NCBI GenBank assembly: GCA_020746105.1
Contig: CM036617.1
Location: forward strand, 157,922,912 to 157,986,911
Reading direction: 5' to 3'
DNA from: Trogon surrucura
Taxonomy: Eukaryota; Chordata; Aves; Trogoniformes; Trogonidae
DNA: 64,000 nucleotides
The notes beneath the pieces were generated by a model. It had not been told where the DNA came from. It made no database searches and saw nothing but the letters and a program-made list of their open reading frames with translations. Shown here one piece after another: positions 38,999-49,489 of this stretch (position 1 is the first letter of the stretch; the number at the start of each line of letters is the position of its first letter). Position numbers and translations under genes: made by a program.

Positions 38999-41900
38999 GT
39001 ATATCGCTAATAAGAGATTAGGGCATACTAATTAGCTACTCCTGAATCTTTATTGGATGACGTTTCAAGAAGTAGAACTGGGGAAGAGTTCCTGTGACAC
39101 TCTGGAAGGGTAATTTTGTTTTGCCTGGTGGCTTATGAACAAAGCAGTCTGTGGAGAAGGATTTAAAATAGGTTTGGCATTTCTGTGACAGGCTGCACCT
39201 TGCATCCCAGGATGGCATATCCACCCTTGTAATTGTACTTGCACTTTAAACGTCAGCTTGTGAGGGAAAAGCACTTCACGTAGCCCTTGAACAAAAGGCA
39301 TCATCACCAACATCTAACTCCATTTATTTTTGCAGGGAAAGGCTCACTCCATAAAGTAGTTTCATTGAACTTTACGGGCCAGCACTTGAAAAGACATGTT
39401 TCTGACAGGTGAAGGTGAAAATCCCGAAGGAAAGAACAAATGCCTTCCTTTGATTTTTTTTTACTGTTTCTTTGCCAGGTGACTGTGCAGCTTTGCCTAC
39501 AGCCAGTGTATCCTGATTCACAGACTTTAGTATTTTACTCTTAGGCAAGGGTGGTCCAATATTGTATTTTAAATAAATAAAAATATCTTCTAAATCTGTT
39601 AACATCCCAAACAGCTGTTGTCCTCAGCTAAAACAGCTTAGGTTTTGCATATCTACCCTGTGGACATCCTTGTAGTTAAGGGATTTTAAGTTCTCCGCTC
39701 CCCTGAGTCTCCAACAGCCCCAATGCATTTTCAGCAGCAGTTTATAGGGAATAGCAGCAAACTATTAAACCATAGTTTTTACTTAATGCACAATTAATGC
39801 AACACAAGTTTCTCTTTTTCCATAAAAGCTGAACTCCTTGATAAACGGTTTGTAATTTTGTTGTTGGCTTCACCTCCCAACTCCCCTGCATTTTGTCTTT
39901 CTCCTTTCTTGTAGTCCCTGGTATATTGTCCCCCATGTCATTGCTCTCAAACATTTCACATCCTCCGTCCTCCTCAGGTCAGATGGCTCTGCTGCTGGCT
40001 TTCCCCTGCAAAGGCACCTTTGTCTTCCTAGACTGTCTCCACCTTCTTCATTCTTTCTTGACTTCATCTCCTTTTATTGACCTTACAGCTCGTGCTTGTT
40101 CGGGGAGCTTAGGTAGCTGCGTAAGGCACAGGGTACAAGAGGAAGCCATGCACGTGTGACCACTGGCTGCCCGTGAGCAGAGAGTCGAAGAGCCCGGGAC
40201 AGGTGGGCTGGTAGGAGGCCGGCAGGCCTGGTGTTCCTGCAGGGCTCCTGGGGATGGGAGATGAAGCTCCAGAACCATCTCCCTGCCTCTGCTTCCTGTC
40301 TCTCACCTGCGCCGTCCTGAGAAATCAGGGTATTTTCCAGGGTCAAAGCTCTTTCCTAAAATCAATTAGAGTAAAAGGTATAAGAATTAGTAAGTATTGA
40401 AAACTGTTCTGATTTAAGAGTCATATTCTTAGTGCTTGCTTCACAGTAGAATAAGATGATGCTAGGATCTGAGATGGGCTAAAATGGATATCTCCTGTAG
40501 CTTTGTATCAACGTGAAGGGACATGTTGTCCTTTGAATAACACATCTCACCATGGTTGAAGAAACAGTGATACACCTACTACATAGCTTCCAGATGAAGA
40601 GAAGGCAGCTGCAACACAAGGGGGGGTTTATACTGTAGTTCTTATGTTTTATTTTTATCTATTTCTTCTTTCCAAACTTGACTTCCTAAAATCAAAACCG
40701 TTTGTGATGAGCTTACAGATAAACACCATAGTACCACAAGATATGATGGAAGAATTAAAACAAAGAGAGGAGTAATGTGCTGGAAAGTAAATTTCAATTT
40801 TGTAAATAATAGTTCTGCTTAAGGATATAAGTATTCAAAAATAATGCTCATCTTCTGCTTCCATCTCCTCCTTGCCCCATCCAGGTAAGCTCCATGTCCA
40901 TCTCACAAGTCCAGTGCTGTCACACAGCTAATAAAGATCCCTGTGTCTCTCCGCTGCCTGGATGTCCAGTAACATAGTAAGTTCAAAATCTATGGATGGG
41001 TCACTGCAAATGCGGAGAGGAAAAAAGCTAGGAAACAAAGACCGTTACTGTGGGGTGGGTTGGGTGCCCCATGTGGATTTAGTTTCTCTTCCTTGCAGCA
41101 AATTGCAGAAGTTCTGTCGCCAAGGTTTTCATTACTTTTTGTATTTTTGTTTTCCACAGCTTTCCTGCTTGTGCTTGGAACCCACATTCCCTCTGTGTGC
41201 CCCTGATATCCTCAGTAAAAGGGAGTTTCATTGATTCATCCCTACAGGCTTCCAGGTTCGTGAGGGGGGTTCGTGTGTTGGCAAGGAGAGCAGCTGACGG
41301 CTATTACTACCTGGGCCACATTGTCCAAGAGGTGAAGGTAGATATTTATTGGGCACTGTGCTTGTAAAAGGCTTTCCCCAGGGCCTGTGTGTCTCTTGCC
41401 ACACCTCGCCAGTCCCGTGGCCTTGCCGTAGGGTGTCTCTCCTGTGATACACTTCTCTTCCCTCCCCACAGCCTATTTTCATTTGTTTTCTGATGCTGGC
41501 TGGACATTTATTGTGAGGAGTCGTACAAGTGAAAGCAGCCTGGAAATCAATGCATTTTAGTAATTATAATGTCAGTATTCAGAGACAATAAAACGAAACA
41601 GCTCCGTTTTCCCTGTTGTCTACTTCTGCCCAGTACAGCAGCAAAGTCAGTTAGCTAAGCAGCACTGGGAAGAGTGATCCTAAATGTCTGCCTCCAGGGA
41701 CCACCGCCTCCTCCTTACCAAACCGAGAGCTTTCCTCTTTCTCTTCCTTCTATGTTTCTGGGGTTTGTGAGATGATTTTGCATGCCAGGCAGAAAATCAC
41801 CCCCTGCAGCCTTTTTTCTTTTTTTTTTTTTAAAAAAAAAATGCAGTTCATTTTGCAGTTCGCAGGTTAGTTGAATAAATAGCGATGCTCGTGTAGGTGA

Positions 41901-44900
41901 GGACGGCTGTAAGCTCCAGTGTGGGTGGAACAGATGGGGACAGCTAAAGGCACGAGAGACATTAGCTGGAGTAGCAGCTGATGGCATTATTTGTGTAAGT
42001 GCACTTGTAGACCTGCAGAGAGGGCTGAGATTTCGGGAGTAGGTTTTCTCTATGCCCATTGCTGAAGGCTTAAATTCAAGCATTTAAATTTATGGCAGTT
42101 GTGACATTTTACTGGTTCATTATCCTTTTGACTATTATGTAATAAACTGCATCATACACAGCAGTTTCTTTTGCCTACTTCTTTTTCTGATGGGAGGCTT
42201 TCCTGGTAAAGGTCTGCCTTAGCTTGCTAATTGTGTTCTTACAGAAATCCAAGTCCAAACTGAAAGGAAGCCTCTTAAGCCCAAGCTTTTAAACTACTTT
42301 TGAAGTCCAGTATGGACCCAGTACAGTGAAAGACCTGGTAGAAGAGGAAAGCTACATTCCAGATCACGTTCCGCTTCCTGGGATTTCTGCCACTTCCCTC
42401 TTAGCACTTATGTTTGGCCGTTAATTGGACCCAGATGTCTGTCTTGCAAACCGCATGTTTTACTCTTGTAGGGCTCCAGGGACCGCTTTTTAATTGAATT
42501 TGAGAAAAGTCATGCTCTGAAAGGCAAGGTACAGCTTCGCATGCAGGAAACGCCTCTCTATGACATTCTCCACTATGAAGATGCCAGTCGAAAGCCTCTT
42601 GCTCCAGGAGACAGGGTCTTGGCACCATGGGAGTCTAGAGGTGAACGTTTTGGCCCAGCCACTGTGCTAAAGGTTCTGGAGAACAAGGAGGCACGTTTAG
42701 GTATGGGATACTGGCTTTCTTAATAGTGCTAGACTCACCACTGTTGCTGGTCACGGTACAGAAAAGAGAACAGTCACAGAGAATTCACCACCTGCTGCTT
42801 GGGTTCTCTTCATCAGCTTTTTTTTTTCGGTGGTGATGCTAGTGGTGTTGGCATGAAGCAGCCTGTTCTTTTTCAGTGCCAGAATTAATGCAGCTCCCAC
42901 AGCCAGCTTTTACTTTGTTCTGTGAGTGGAAAATTCCTAAAAAGTTGTGGTGGGGAGGCGTCCTCCCAACACAAGGAGAAGAATGTTCCTGGCCCTCATG
43001 AGTATTTACCTAATTATCTGTTAGTCTAATTTCCAGCTTCTGCAGGGTAGAACCCTGGCTCACTATGATGAGTGAGAATTTTGTCATCTGCTGTCTCCTC
43101 ATGGGAAATTCAAAGAAAGGTCAAATTTTAAACCTATGTAGAGAAAATCACGCAAGTTGTTAGAAAATTTTCTGAAACACAAGCTGTTACTTTTACCTCT
43201 TGCTTTCTAAGAGATGAATCACACAGGTTGACATGCTTTTAACACCTTCTTCGGTTGTTTTGTTTTTTAATATGCACAGCACCCAGCAGAGGGGGAGTGC
43301 TTGTGAACTTCTGGAATGGGCAAACTAAGGAGGTGCCTTCTAACCAAGCTCTGCGGATTGCTCTACCCTTAAGTGAACGCATCACCCTGGAACTGCAGAT
43401 GCCTTTAGCAGCCAGGCAGATGGTGGTAGATTCAAGCTTGGATTACCCGTATGTCGTGACACCAGGTTATAGAGCCTCAGGCCATCACAGACAGGGTCAC
43501 CCCGACCTGGGCTGCTGGCCACGGGGTCTGTATTCGACTGGGCCCTGGGCTAAGTGCAGCTGTAGGTGTCCTGCACTTCCCTGCTGCTGCCTTGTGGGCT
43601 GGGAACCCACGCGACCTGCAGGGTGCAAAGTGCAGCAGGAATATGCCTTCATCCCAGCAACAAGTTTGTCTGAAGAAGAGCTCGGCAAGAAAATAGAAGA
43701 GCAACTGTCTGAAGCGAGGATTTCACCTTCGGAAAGTGTTTCTAGAGAGGAAGGGAAAAGGGAAGATAAGAGATTGAAGACAGAAAATGTTCCAGAAGAT
43801 GACCAGTCTTGTTTGGAAGAGAACAATGACCTTACAGAACCTAAGAAGGTAAAAAATGCTTCACCCTGGCTCTTCTGTTAGCACGTGGCCTTCTGTTTGT
43901 ATAACATCTGCTTTGTTACATCGAGTTTTCTGCTGTTGGTACCAAAAAATCACTAGAGGGTTTAGGCCTAGCCCTTATGTATGCCTGCTAAAGAATGGAG
44001 AGACTTTGCTCTGCATTGTCTTCCTGATCATTTGGCCGGGGAAAGAGCTAGAAGCTGTCATTGTCACTGACTGGAGCAGAGTCCTAGAACCTTTTCCACG
44101 GATGCAGAAAATGAGAAGCGTTGCATAGCCCAGTCCCTCTGCATAAAGGAGGTATAGGTCAGGAGAGGTGTCAGGCAGAAGACTTTACACCGGATAAGGA
44201 TTACAGTAAGGATTGCTCCATACCAAGGTAGTCCCTAGCATAATTCCACTGAGGTACTTCTCCCCGCTGTTAGAGGCGTCACCTCTCCCACTTGAAGGCC
44301 AAAAGGAACTTTTGTTGTCCTCAGTAGTTCATCTGGTGCTTGTGAACAGGGAACTAGATGAGGATCAGTGAGGAAGAGGTTAATGAGCACCAGCTACTGC
44401 CAAGCTTTTCTCTGTTGCTCTGCGAAGATTAGAATCCTGATTTCCAGCAGATGCCAGAAATGCAACTGTCTTTCAGCCGGAGCTCCTCTGGCCTGATCTC
44501 TTCTGTACCAGTTTGGACCCTCCCAGGCAGGAGTACTGCCAGTTTGAGGTCGTTTGAAAATGTAAAGAAACCCACAAAGTGATCAGAAATTACTCGAGTT
44601 GTTTCTTTATTAAAGAACTCCCCTAGAGTTTTTGTGGTTTTTTTACCTTTCTTAAACTTCAGTTGCAACTTCAGATCTTGCACAGCAAGTTCATGAAACT
44701 AACCTATTCTTTCCCTTATCGGGTCTGGATTCTGACTGCATTTCTTGTTATTTCTAGAGTCCTCAGGGGGAGACAAGTCATGTTATGGTCGGTACCACTG
44801 TCAACACAGACAGCTGGTTAATGGAGACAGCGCACAAGGAGGAAGCAGACAGCAGACAGCAGGATGCTGAAACTGAGGCTAATGTTAAACATGAACATGG

Positions 44901-44976
44901 TACTGAAATTGTAGCTGTTTTATCCAAACATAAGACTTGCCACGAGATATTGGCGCAGCAGGCCGTTGTGTCTTAA
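38662..44976 (+). CDS. Uncharacterised C11orf16-like protein: VWA-like segment plus DUF4537 (Tudor-like) core
   Basis: Coding parts are 38662-38998, 41248-41337, 42472-42700, 43280-43848 and 44758-44976; all phases join, ending in TAA. Exon 38662 encodes a segment resembling the C-terminal half of a von Willebrand A fold (ASRWAVAFEDPAHLF, ELHPVYAVCLLGG, EKVARQSGGSFQAI). The next three exons give VRVLARRAADGYYYLGHIVQ, DRFLIEFEK, PGDRVLAPWESRGERFGPAT and GGVLVNFWNGQTKEVP. This is the pattern of DUF4537, the Tudor-like region of C11orf16 and VWA3B, close to human C11orf16 as I recall it (VLARREADGFYYRAQI, PGDKVLALWE, VHFWNGKAAKVP). A Cys-rich block and an acidic tail follow. The last exon's VMVGTTVNTDSWLME also resembles C11orf16. 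Function unknown. It diverges from NDUFB2 and converges on ADCK2. Family moderately sure; the exact first and last exons are not. Confidence 0.7.
41248..41337 (+). CDS. C11orf16-like gene, DUF4537 exon a
   Basis: 90 nt, phase 0 at both ends, acceptor CCCTACAG, donor GTAGAT. It encodes ASRFVRGVRVLARRAADGYY and YLGHIVQEVK, the first Tudor-like strand pair of DUF4537. Confidence 0.8.
42472..42700 (+). CDS. C11orf16-like gene, DUF4537 exon b
   Basis: 229 nt, acceptor CTTGTAG, donor GTATGG. It encodes GSRDRFLIEFEKSHALKGK and the second repeat LAPGDRVLAPWESRGERF. The two halves look like a tandem Tudor-like pair. Confidence 0.85.
43280..43848 (+). CDS. C11orf16-like gene, large exon with Cys-rich block and acidic tail
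   Basis: 569 nt, acceptor TGCACAG, donor GTAAAA. It encodes GGVLVNFWNGQTKEVPSNQA (end of DUF4537). A cysteine cluster CSCRCPALPCCCL follows at about 43552-43600. A lysine/glutamate-rich low-complexity tail follows (SLSEEELGKKIEEQL, KREDKRLKTEN). Confidence 0.85.
44758..44976 (+). CDS. C11orf16-like gene, possible terminal exon
   Basis: Acceptor TTTCTAG, phase 0, 72 codons then TAA. It contains VMVGTTVNTDSWLMETAHKE, similar to the MVNSAVNTD stretch I recall near the end of human C11orf16. A polyA-like ATTAAA follows at 45153-45158. A donor-like GTACTG at 44900 would instead allow splicing to the 46.0-kb exon in the right phase, so this exon may be terminal or internal. Confidence 0.7.
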   Translation, partial: SPQGETSHVMVGTTVNTDSWLMETAHKEEADSRQQDAETEANVKHEHGTEIVAVLSKHKTCHEILAQQAVVS

Positions 44977-46030
44977 GATCTGTTGCCATGGTTCTTGATG
45001 TTTCAAAAGAAAATGCCATAATACCACCATAATGTAGATATTAATGGTAGTATGGCTTGAGAAGTTGTTCATCTTCTCAAGGTAAAAGTACTTTCAGACT
45101 GAAGCTGGGGTTTTTTGGATGCAGTGGCAGCTTTTGAGTTTTCTTAACCTTTATTAAAATGCTCACTATAAATATTAATTGTTACCAAAAACTCCTTACT
45201 TTAAAAATCAGTCGTTAACTGTGAGTGGCTAGAGTGATCTGCAGAACGCTCCTTTTCTTATCTGTGCTGAAAATGACTGCATCAAGTATCATCCAAAAGG
45301 GCTGGATCGTGATTTTAGTGGAAAGTATTGCTGTTCTCGTTGAAGCAAGTTCTGTGGCAATTGCAGGCATTTAAGTGAGGACTCTGAAAGCCTAAAGCTT
45401 GCTCCCAAGTGTTACTGCTTTGCTCTGTGCAATGGCTGGTAGAGGGAGAAAAGTCAACTGGGAGTGCACATTTCCTCCTGGCTGCTGTGCCAGCATCATT
45501 CTGTGCAACAACTGCTACTCAGGTCCACGCTGCCTTTAGCAGAAAGGTGCAATCTGCCTCTGTTCCAGACACCTAAAAGCTGCGTTAGCAGTGTTGTGCC
45601 CAAACTCATTTCTCCTGTCTCTCAGCAGGTTGTATAGCTCAGGCTTTTTCACTATCAAGAAATTTATTATTTTTTATTGTCTCTGAGCATTGGCAGAAGA
45701 AGCTCATGTCTGTCTGTGAAATACTGTGTAAATGACCCCTTAGCCTGCTGTAAGCGCAGTCAGTGATCTTGTGTTACCAGGCAAAACTTGCTTGACTGCA
45801 ATGACATGCTTGTTTTTTGAAAGGTGGGACCTGCTTTGTGGAGACGAAAAAAATGTCCCACTTCCTCAGAGGACAATGTTGGTATCAAGTTATAAAAGTC
45901 TTGCTTGAATAGAATCCGTATAAGAAGACTTTTTTTAAAAAACAATTGCTTTCTTTTTATAAGCTGTCTATAACCGCATACGTCCTTGCCCTAATTTATT
46001 TGAAAGGTCTTTTTGAGTCCAGAGTGGCAG

Positions 46031-46239
46031 AAGCTCCAATCCAGCGATCTCAAAGGAGCCCTTCTCCGAGAACCAGTGTTTTGGTTCCTTTCAGGCGCCA
46101 GAGCTTCTTTGACCGAGTGAATCAATCCCTAGAGAAAGACGGCCTGACCATCAAATCAGCTCTGCATCTGCAGAGACCACACAGTACCTCCAATGTGCAA
46201 GCTAGGAGATCCCCAAATCTAAAAGACAAAAGCACCACA
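46031..46239 (+). CDS. C11orf16-like gene, Ser/Arg-rich exon
   Basis: Open frame up to donor GTAAGT at 46240, phase 0 at its end. Encodes RSPSPRTSVLVPFRRQSF and DRVNQSLEKDGLTIKSALHL. The start is uncertain: acceptors at 46006, 46022 and 46030 all exist; 46007 and 46031 fit a phase-1 upstream donor. Confidence 0.6.
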
Positions 46240-49200
46240 GTAAGTATGTGGTCCTAACTAGATTTAGCTATTAGGATTAAGCGATGTGTTTATGTCATGT
46301 GAGAATATAGTCTCCTTTGATCTCTCTCTCAGAGGTTTATACTGCAACAAAAAGTAGAATAATGACTGTGCATGAATAGAAAGTGAAGTTTTCCGCTTGG
46401 GAATTAGTGTTGCACAGGAGCAAGGCACTTCTGAGATTTTCACTCAGCACTTTTGATAGAGTAGGGGCTTTTTTTAATCTGATCTTTTCTAAATAAACAT
46501 GTCAGCTCTACTGGATAGCAAAAAAATTACTCCTCTTTTACAGATACTGAAAGCAAAACAGAGAACATCTAGGTAGCCAGCTGAATTCCCATAGCATGGA
46601 GCGTTTGTCAGGGCTGTGATGGAACTTCCAGTCTGCTAATCCTTAGGCCAGTCCTTTACCTTCTGGAAAACACCATTTGTTCACCTCCCACCTATAAAAC
46701 ACCTTTGATTCTTTCTTTGATCTCTCTTTCTGTATGCCATTAAACAGAAACCACCCACAAGGTGCAGTTTTCACAAAGAATAGCAATACATCAGAGAACA
46801 AAGGTGTTTACTGCCCCTAGGAAGCCACACAGATCAATGTGTTGAGAGAAATCGGTCAAAATGCTACATGAGACTGGCTGGGACATTATTTGAAGGTCCT
46901 GTAGTGTTTTCCTGCTCGTGGTGTTAGAGATATCCTCAGGAAAGAACTGGAAGGAGACCTGTTTGCAGAGGAGCGGCTAATGGCAGGAACATGGTAATTG
47001 CAGCTGTGGAGAACTCAGAATACATTCGAGAAAGGCAAATATTTAGTGGAAACTGTTCCAGCACCAAACAGCTCTAGCAACGTAAACTGGAATGCATGTT
47101 TAAGCTTCCATGATGTTTCTTTGCTCTCTCCCTCATACAGGGCACTGTAGGAGTACAAAAGAAATAAACAATGCGTTATGGCCGTGGAAAGAAGTTTTGC
47201 AGGTGCTCGTTCATCTCTTTAGGCAGCACAGTCCATTAAAAAATGTAAATTAGGAACACTGCCCAGCATTGGAATGCAGCTGCTACTGAAGAAAACACAA
47301 AGATTGCTCAAAATCTTAAAGCAACAGGAAAGGGAGAGTTAGTACATTTGCACAGAACTCCATGAAGATTCCATGCACGGCCAGAGGGAGGCAGCTCTTT
47401 CTCTTTCTAAGAAAATCTAGTAAGAAATCTGTAATATGATTTGTGGTCAGAGCCTGTATTTTGCATCCAATCCAGAAGCTGACACAGAGGTTGGGCAGTT
47501 TTAAGCATTGGCCTAACACCGGAACAACGAGAACAGCAGAGCCTACTGACCTGTAGAGAGCTCTTCAAATTGGATTTTCAGGCACCCCTTTGTTGGTTAA
47601 GCCTAATCTTTTGTACAAGTTTCAGCGTCATACTCAGCGTTTTCATGGCTGGGAAGTGACACGATAGTATTCATGAGCCAGTGTGGCTTCCAGAGCTCAG
47701 GAGTGACATTAGAAGACTAAGCTGTTCTGGTTTTATAGGTTTACAGTTTGCATTAGAAGAATATACTGATGAGATTAAGAGTTTGGTTTGCTTTTTTTCT
47801 CTTAGAAATTAATCCTTAACAGCGCATCCCAGGAGAGATGGAAAGAGGTAGACTTCAGTAAAGCCAAGATTGACCACAAAAGGTGGCAGGAGGAACAGAA
47901 GCAGCTGAAGAGGGAGCAGCAGCAGGAGGCGGATGGCACCCGATGCCAGCTGCGCAGGGACAGCCAGAGGTGATACCTAGGAGCTAACTGGTTTTCCTAG
48001 TAAATGCTGGAAGGTTGTTAACATCTGCTCCCTGATGCTCTCATTCAGTCGCTGAACAACATCACACGTTGTGCCTTAAGCGTGTCTCTGCAGAGCTGTC
48101 GTGGTGCTTTACTAATGGGTGTAAAACCAGTGCCTGAGGTACAGGCGGGTGGGTACGCAGGGACCCATGGCCTTTAGCAGTACCTCCAAGGGCAAATTCT
48201 CTTCAATCTCGTCCTCAGACCCAAAGTCCTTCTGCTTCCCAAATCCCTGTTCCCTGCTTTTGGCCCCACAGTCCACTTAAGCTTAGCCCGTCCTTGGCCC
48301 CATGACCGCCTCCTTCCATCTCTTCTATTGCCTCTGTGGCTCCACCACCAATACACGTAGCCACCCAGTTGTCCGGGTTAGCCCTACAGCCCTGCCCGCC
48401 CAATCCAGTTCCTTGGTTCCCGGTTTTTGGGGCCAAGAGCACTCAGCTGCACCAGGTTACCTGGTCAGGCAAACGGACAACTGCAGTTAGCTGACATCAG
48501 AGAGCAGCCCACCTGGGGGTTTTGGCACCTCCATTTAGGACACAGGTTTAACCTTCATAACCTAACAAAGAGCCCCCGCACATTATCTGAGCACAGATCA
48601 CCAGAATATCTGCTTTGTCTCTTACGCACTGTGTTTTTCTTTTGTTGCTCTTTCTTTCTGAGAAATTTGAGAAATTTTGTTTTGGAAACAGGCAGCGATT
48701 GCGTCAGGGAACATTGCAAGAGCTGGAGAAACAGCTGGAGCACAAAGACCGAGCTTTGCAGCGTGTGGCAGTGCTCCAGGCTGCTGGGGCAGAGAGGAGC
48801 AGGAAGGAATCCTTCTTGCCAGAGGAGAAGAGGAAGGCAAGTCAGAGGCTGCAGTTCTTAAAGACACAACGTTTGCAGAGAGAGGAGTTGCAGGTAGAAC
48901 ACAAAGAAAGGAGCTTTGAACAAGAAAAGCTGGTTAGAGCCATTTCGGAAATGTTTTCCCTGCACAATCTCGTTTCCAGCAGTGGCACCATCCAGCGTGT
49001 TTGTCTTTCACCTGTTTAATATCCCATATAAACTACACCATTTAGAGATAAATAAATGAAGGGCAACATTTTTTGACACGTGTATAAAGATGAAAGATGG
49101 GAGGTAAAATTCTCCATCTCTGTGGTAGAAAGAGCCTTTCTGCAGGCAAGGAATGAATTTCCATAGATTACACCCATTTCTGACATCTGCCAGTGGTAAC

Positions 49201-49375
49201 TGTAAATCAAGTTCAGCATGAAAGCTGGCTGTACAAACGTAAACATCTTTGATTTTATGTAGGATTTTCTCAGGAGCAGAACAGAATTACGGCAGGAAAC
49301 ATTGGAACAAGAATCATGGGACCAGGACAGGCAACAAAGCCAGCACCAGGCTGCCAAAGGGCGAGCGTTCTAGAG
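46031..49375 (+). CDS. Coiled-coil exons, probable 3' part of the C11orf16-like gene
   Basis: Four open segments with good splice signals and matching phases: about 46031-46239 (start also possible at 46007; donor GTAAGT), 47806-47969 (CTTAG/GTGATA), 48692-48932 (AACAG/GTTAGA) and 49263-49375 (TGTAG to TAG). They encode a basic serine-rich part (QRSQRSPSPRTSVLVPFRR) and then a highly charged helix rich in Gln, Glu, Lys and Arg (RWQEEQKQLKREQQQEAD, LRQGTLQELEKQLEHKDRAL, LRQETLEQESWDQD), a long coiled coil. No promoter or CpG island separates them from the upstream exons, so one gene with alternative ends is the simplest reading. A separate gene is possible. Family not recognised. Confidence 0.6.
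47806..47969 (+). CDS. C11orf16-like gene, coiled-coil exon a
   Basis: 164 nt after TTTCTCTTAG, donor GTGATA, phase 0 to 2. Encodes ASQERWKEVDFSKAKIDHKR followed by WQEEQKQLKREQQQEAD, a charged helix. Confidence 0.65.
48692..48932 (+). CDS. C11orf16-like gene, coiled-coil exon b
   Basis: 241 nt, phase 2 to 0, acceptor GGAAACAG, donor GTTAGA. Encodes QRLRQGTLQELEKQLEHKDR and LQRVAVLQAAGAERSRKE and more charged helix. If the weak donor is not used the frame runs on to a stop at 49017-49019. Confidence 0.65.
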
Positions 49376-49489
49376 CAGAGATCGTTCACACCAGAAGATG
49401 GAAAAAGTGCCAAAAACTCGATGACCTCCAGCAGTACCTCAGAGACCAGAATCTTTTGACTCTCCGGGCAGCACCGCTAGCGTAAGGAA

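Noticed and set aside
39000-41247. Search for extra exons between the VWA-like and DUF4537 exons
   Set aside because: No open segment with matching phase, splice sites and protein-like sequence was found; the flanking exons already join in phase 0.
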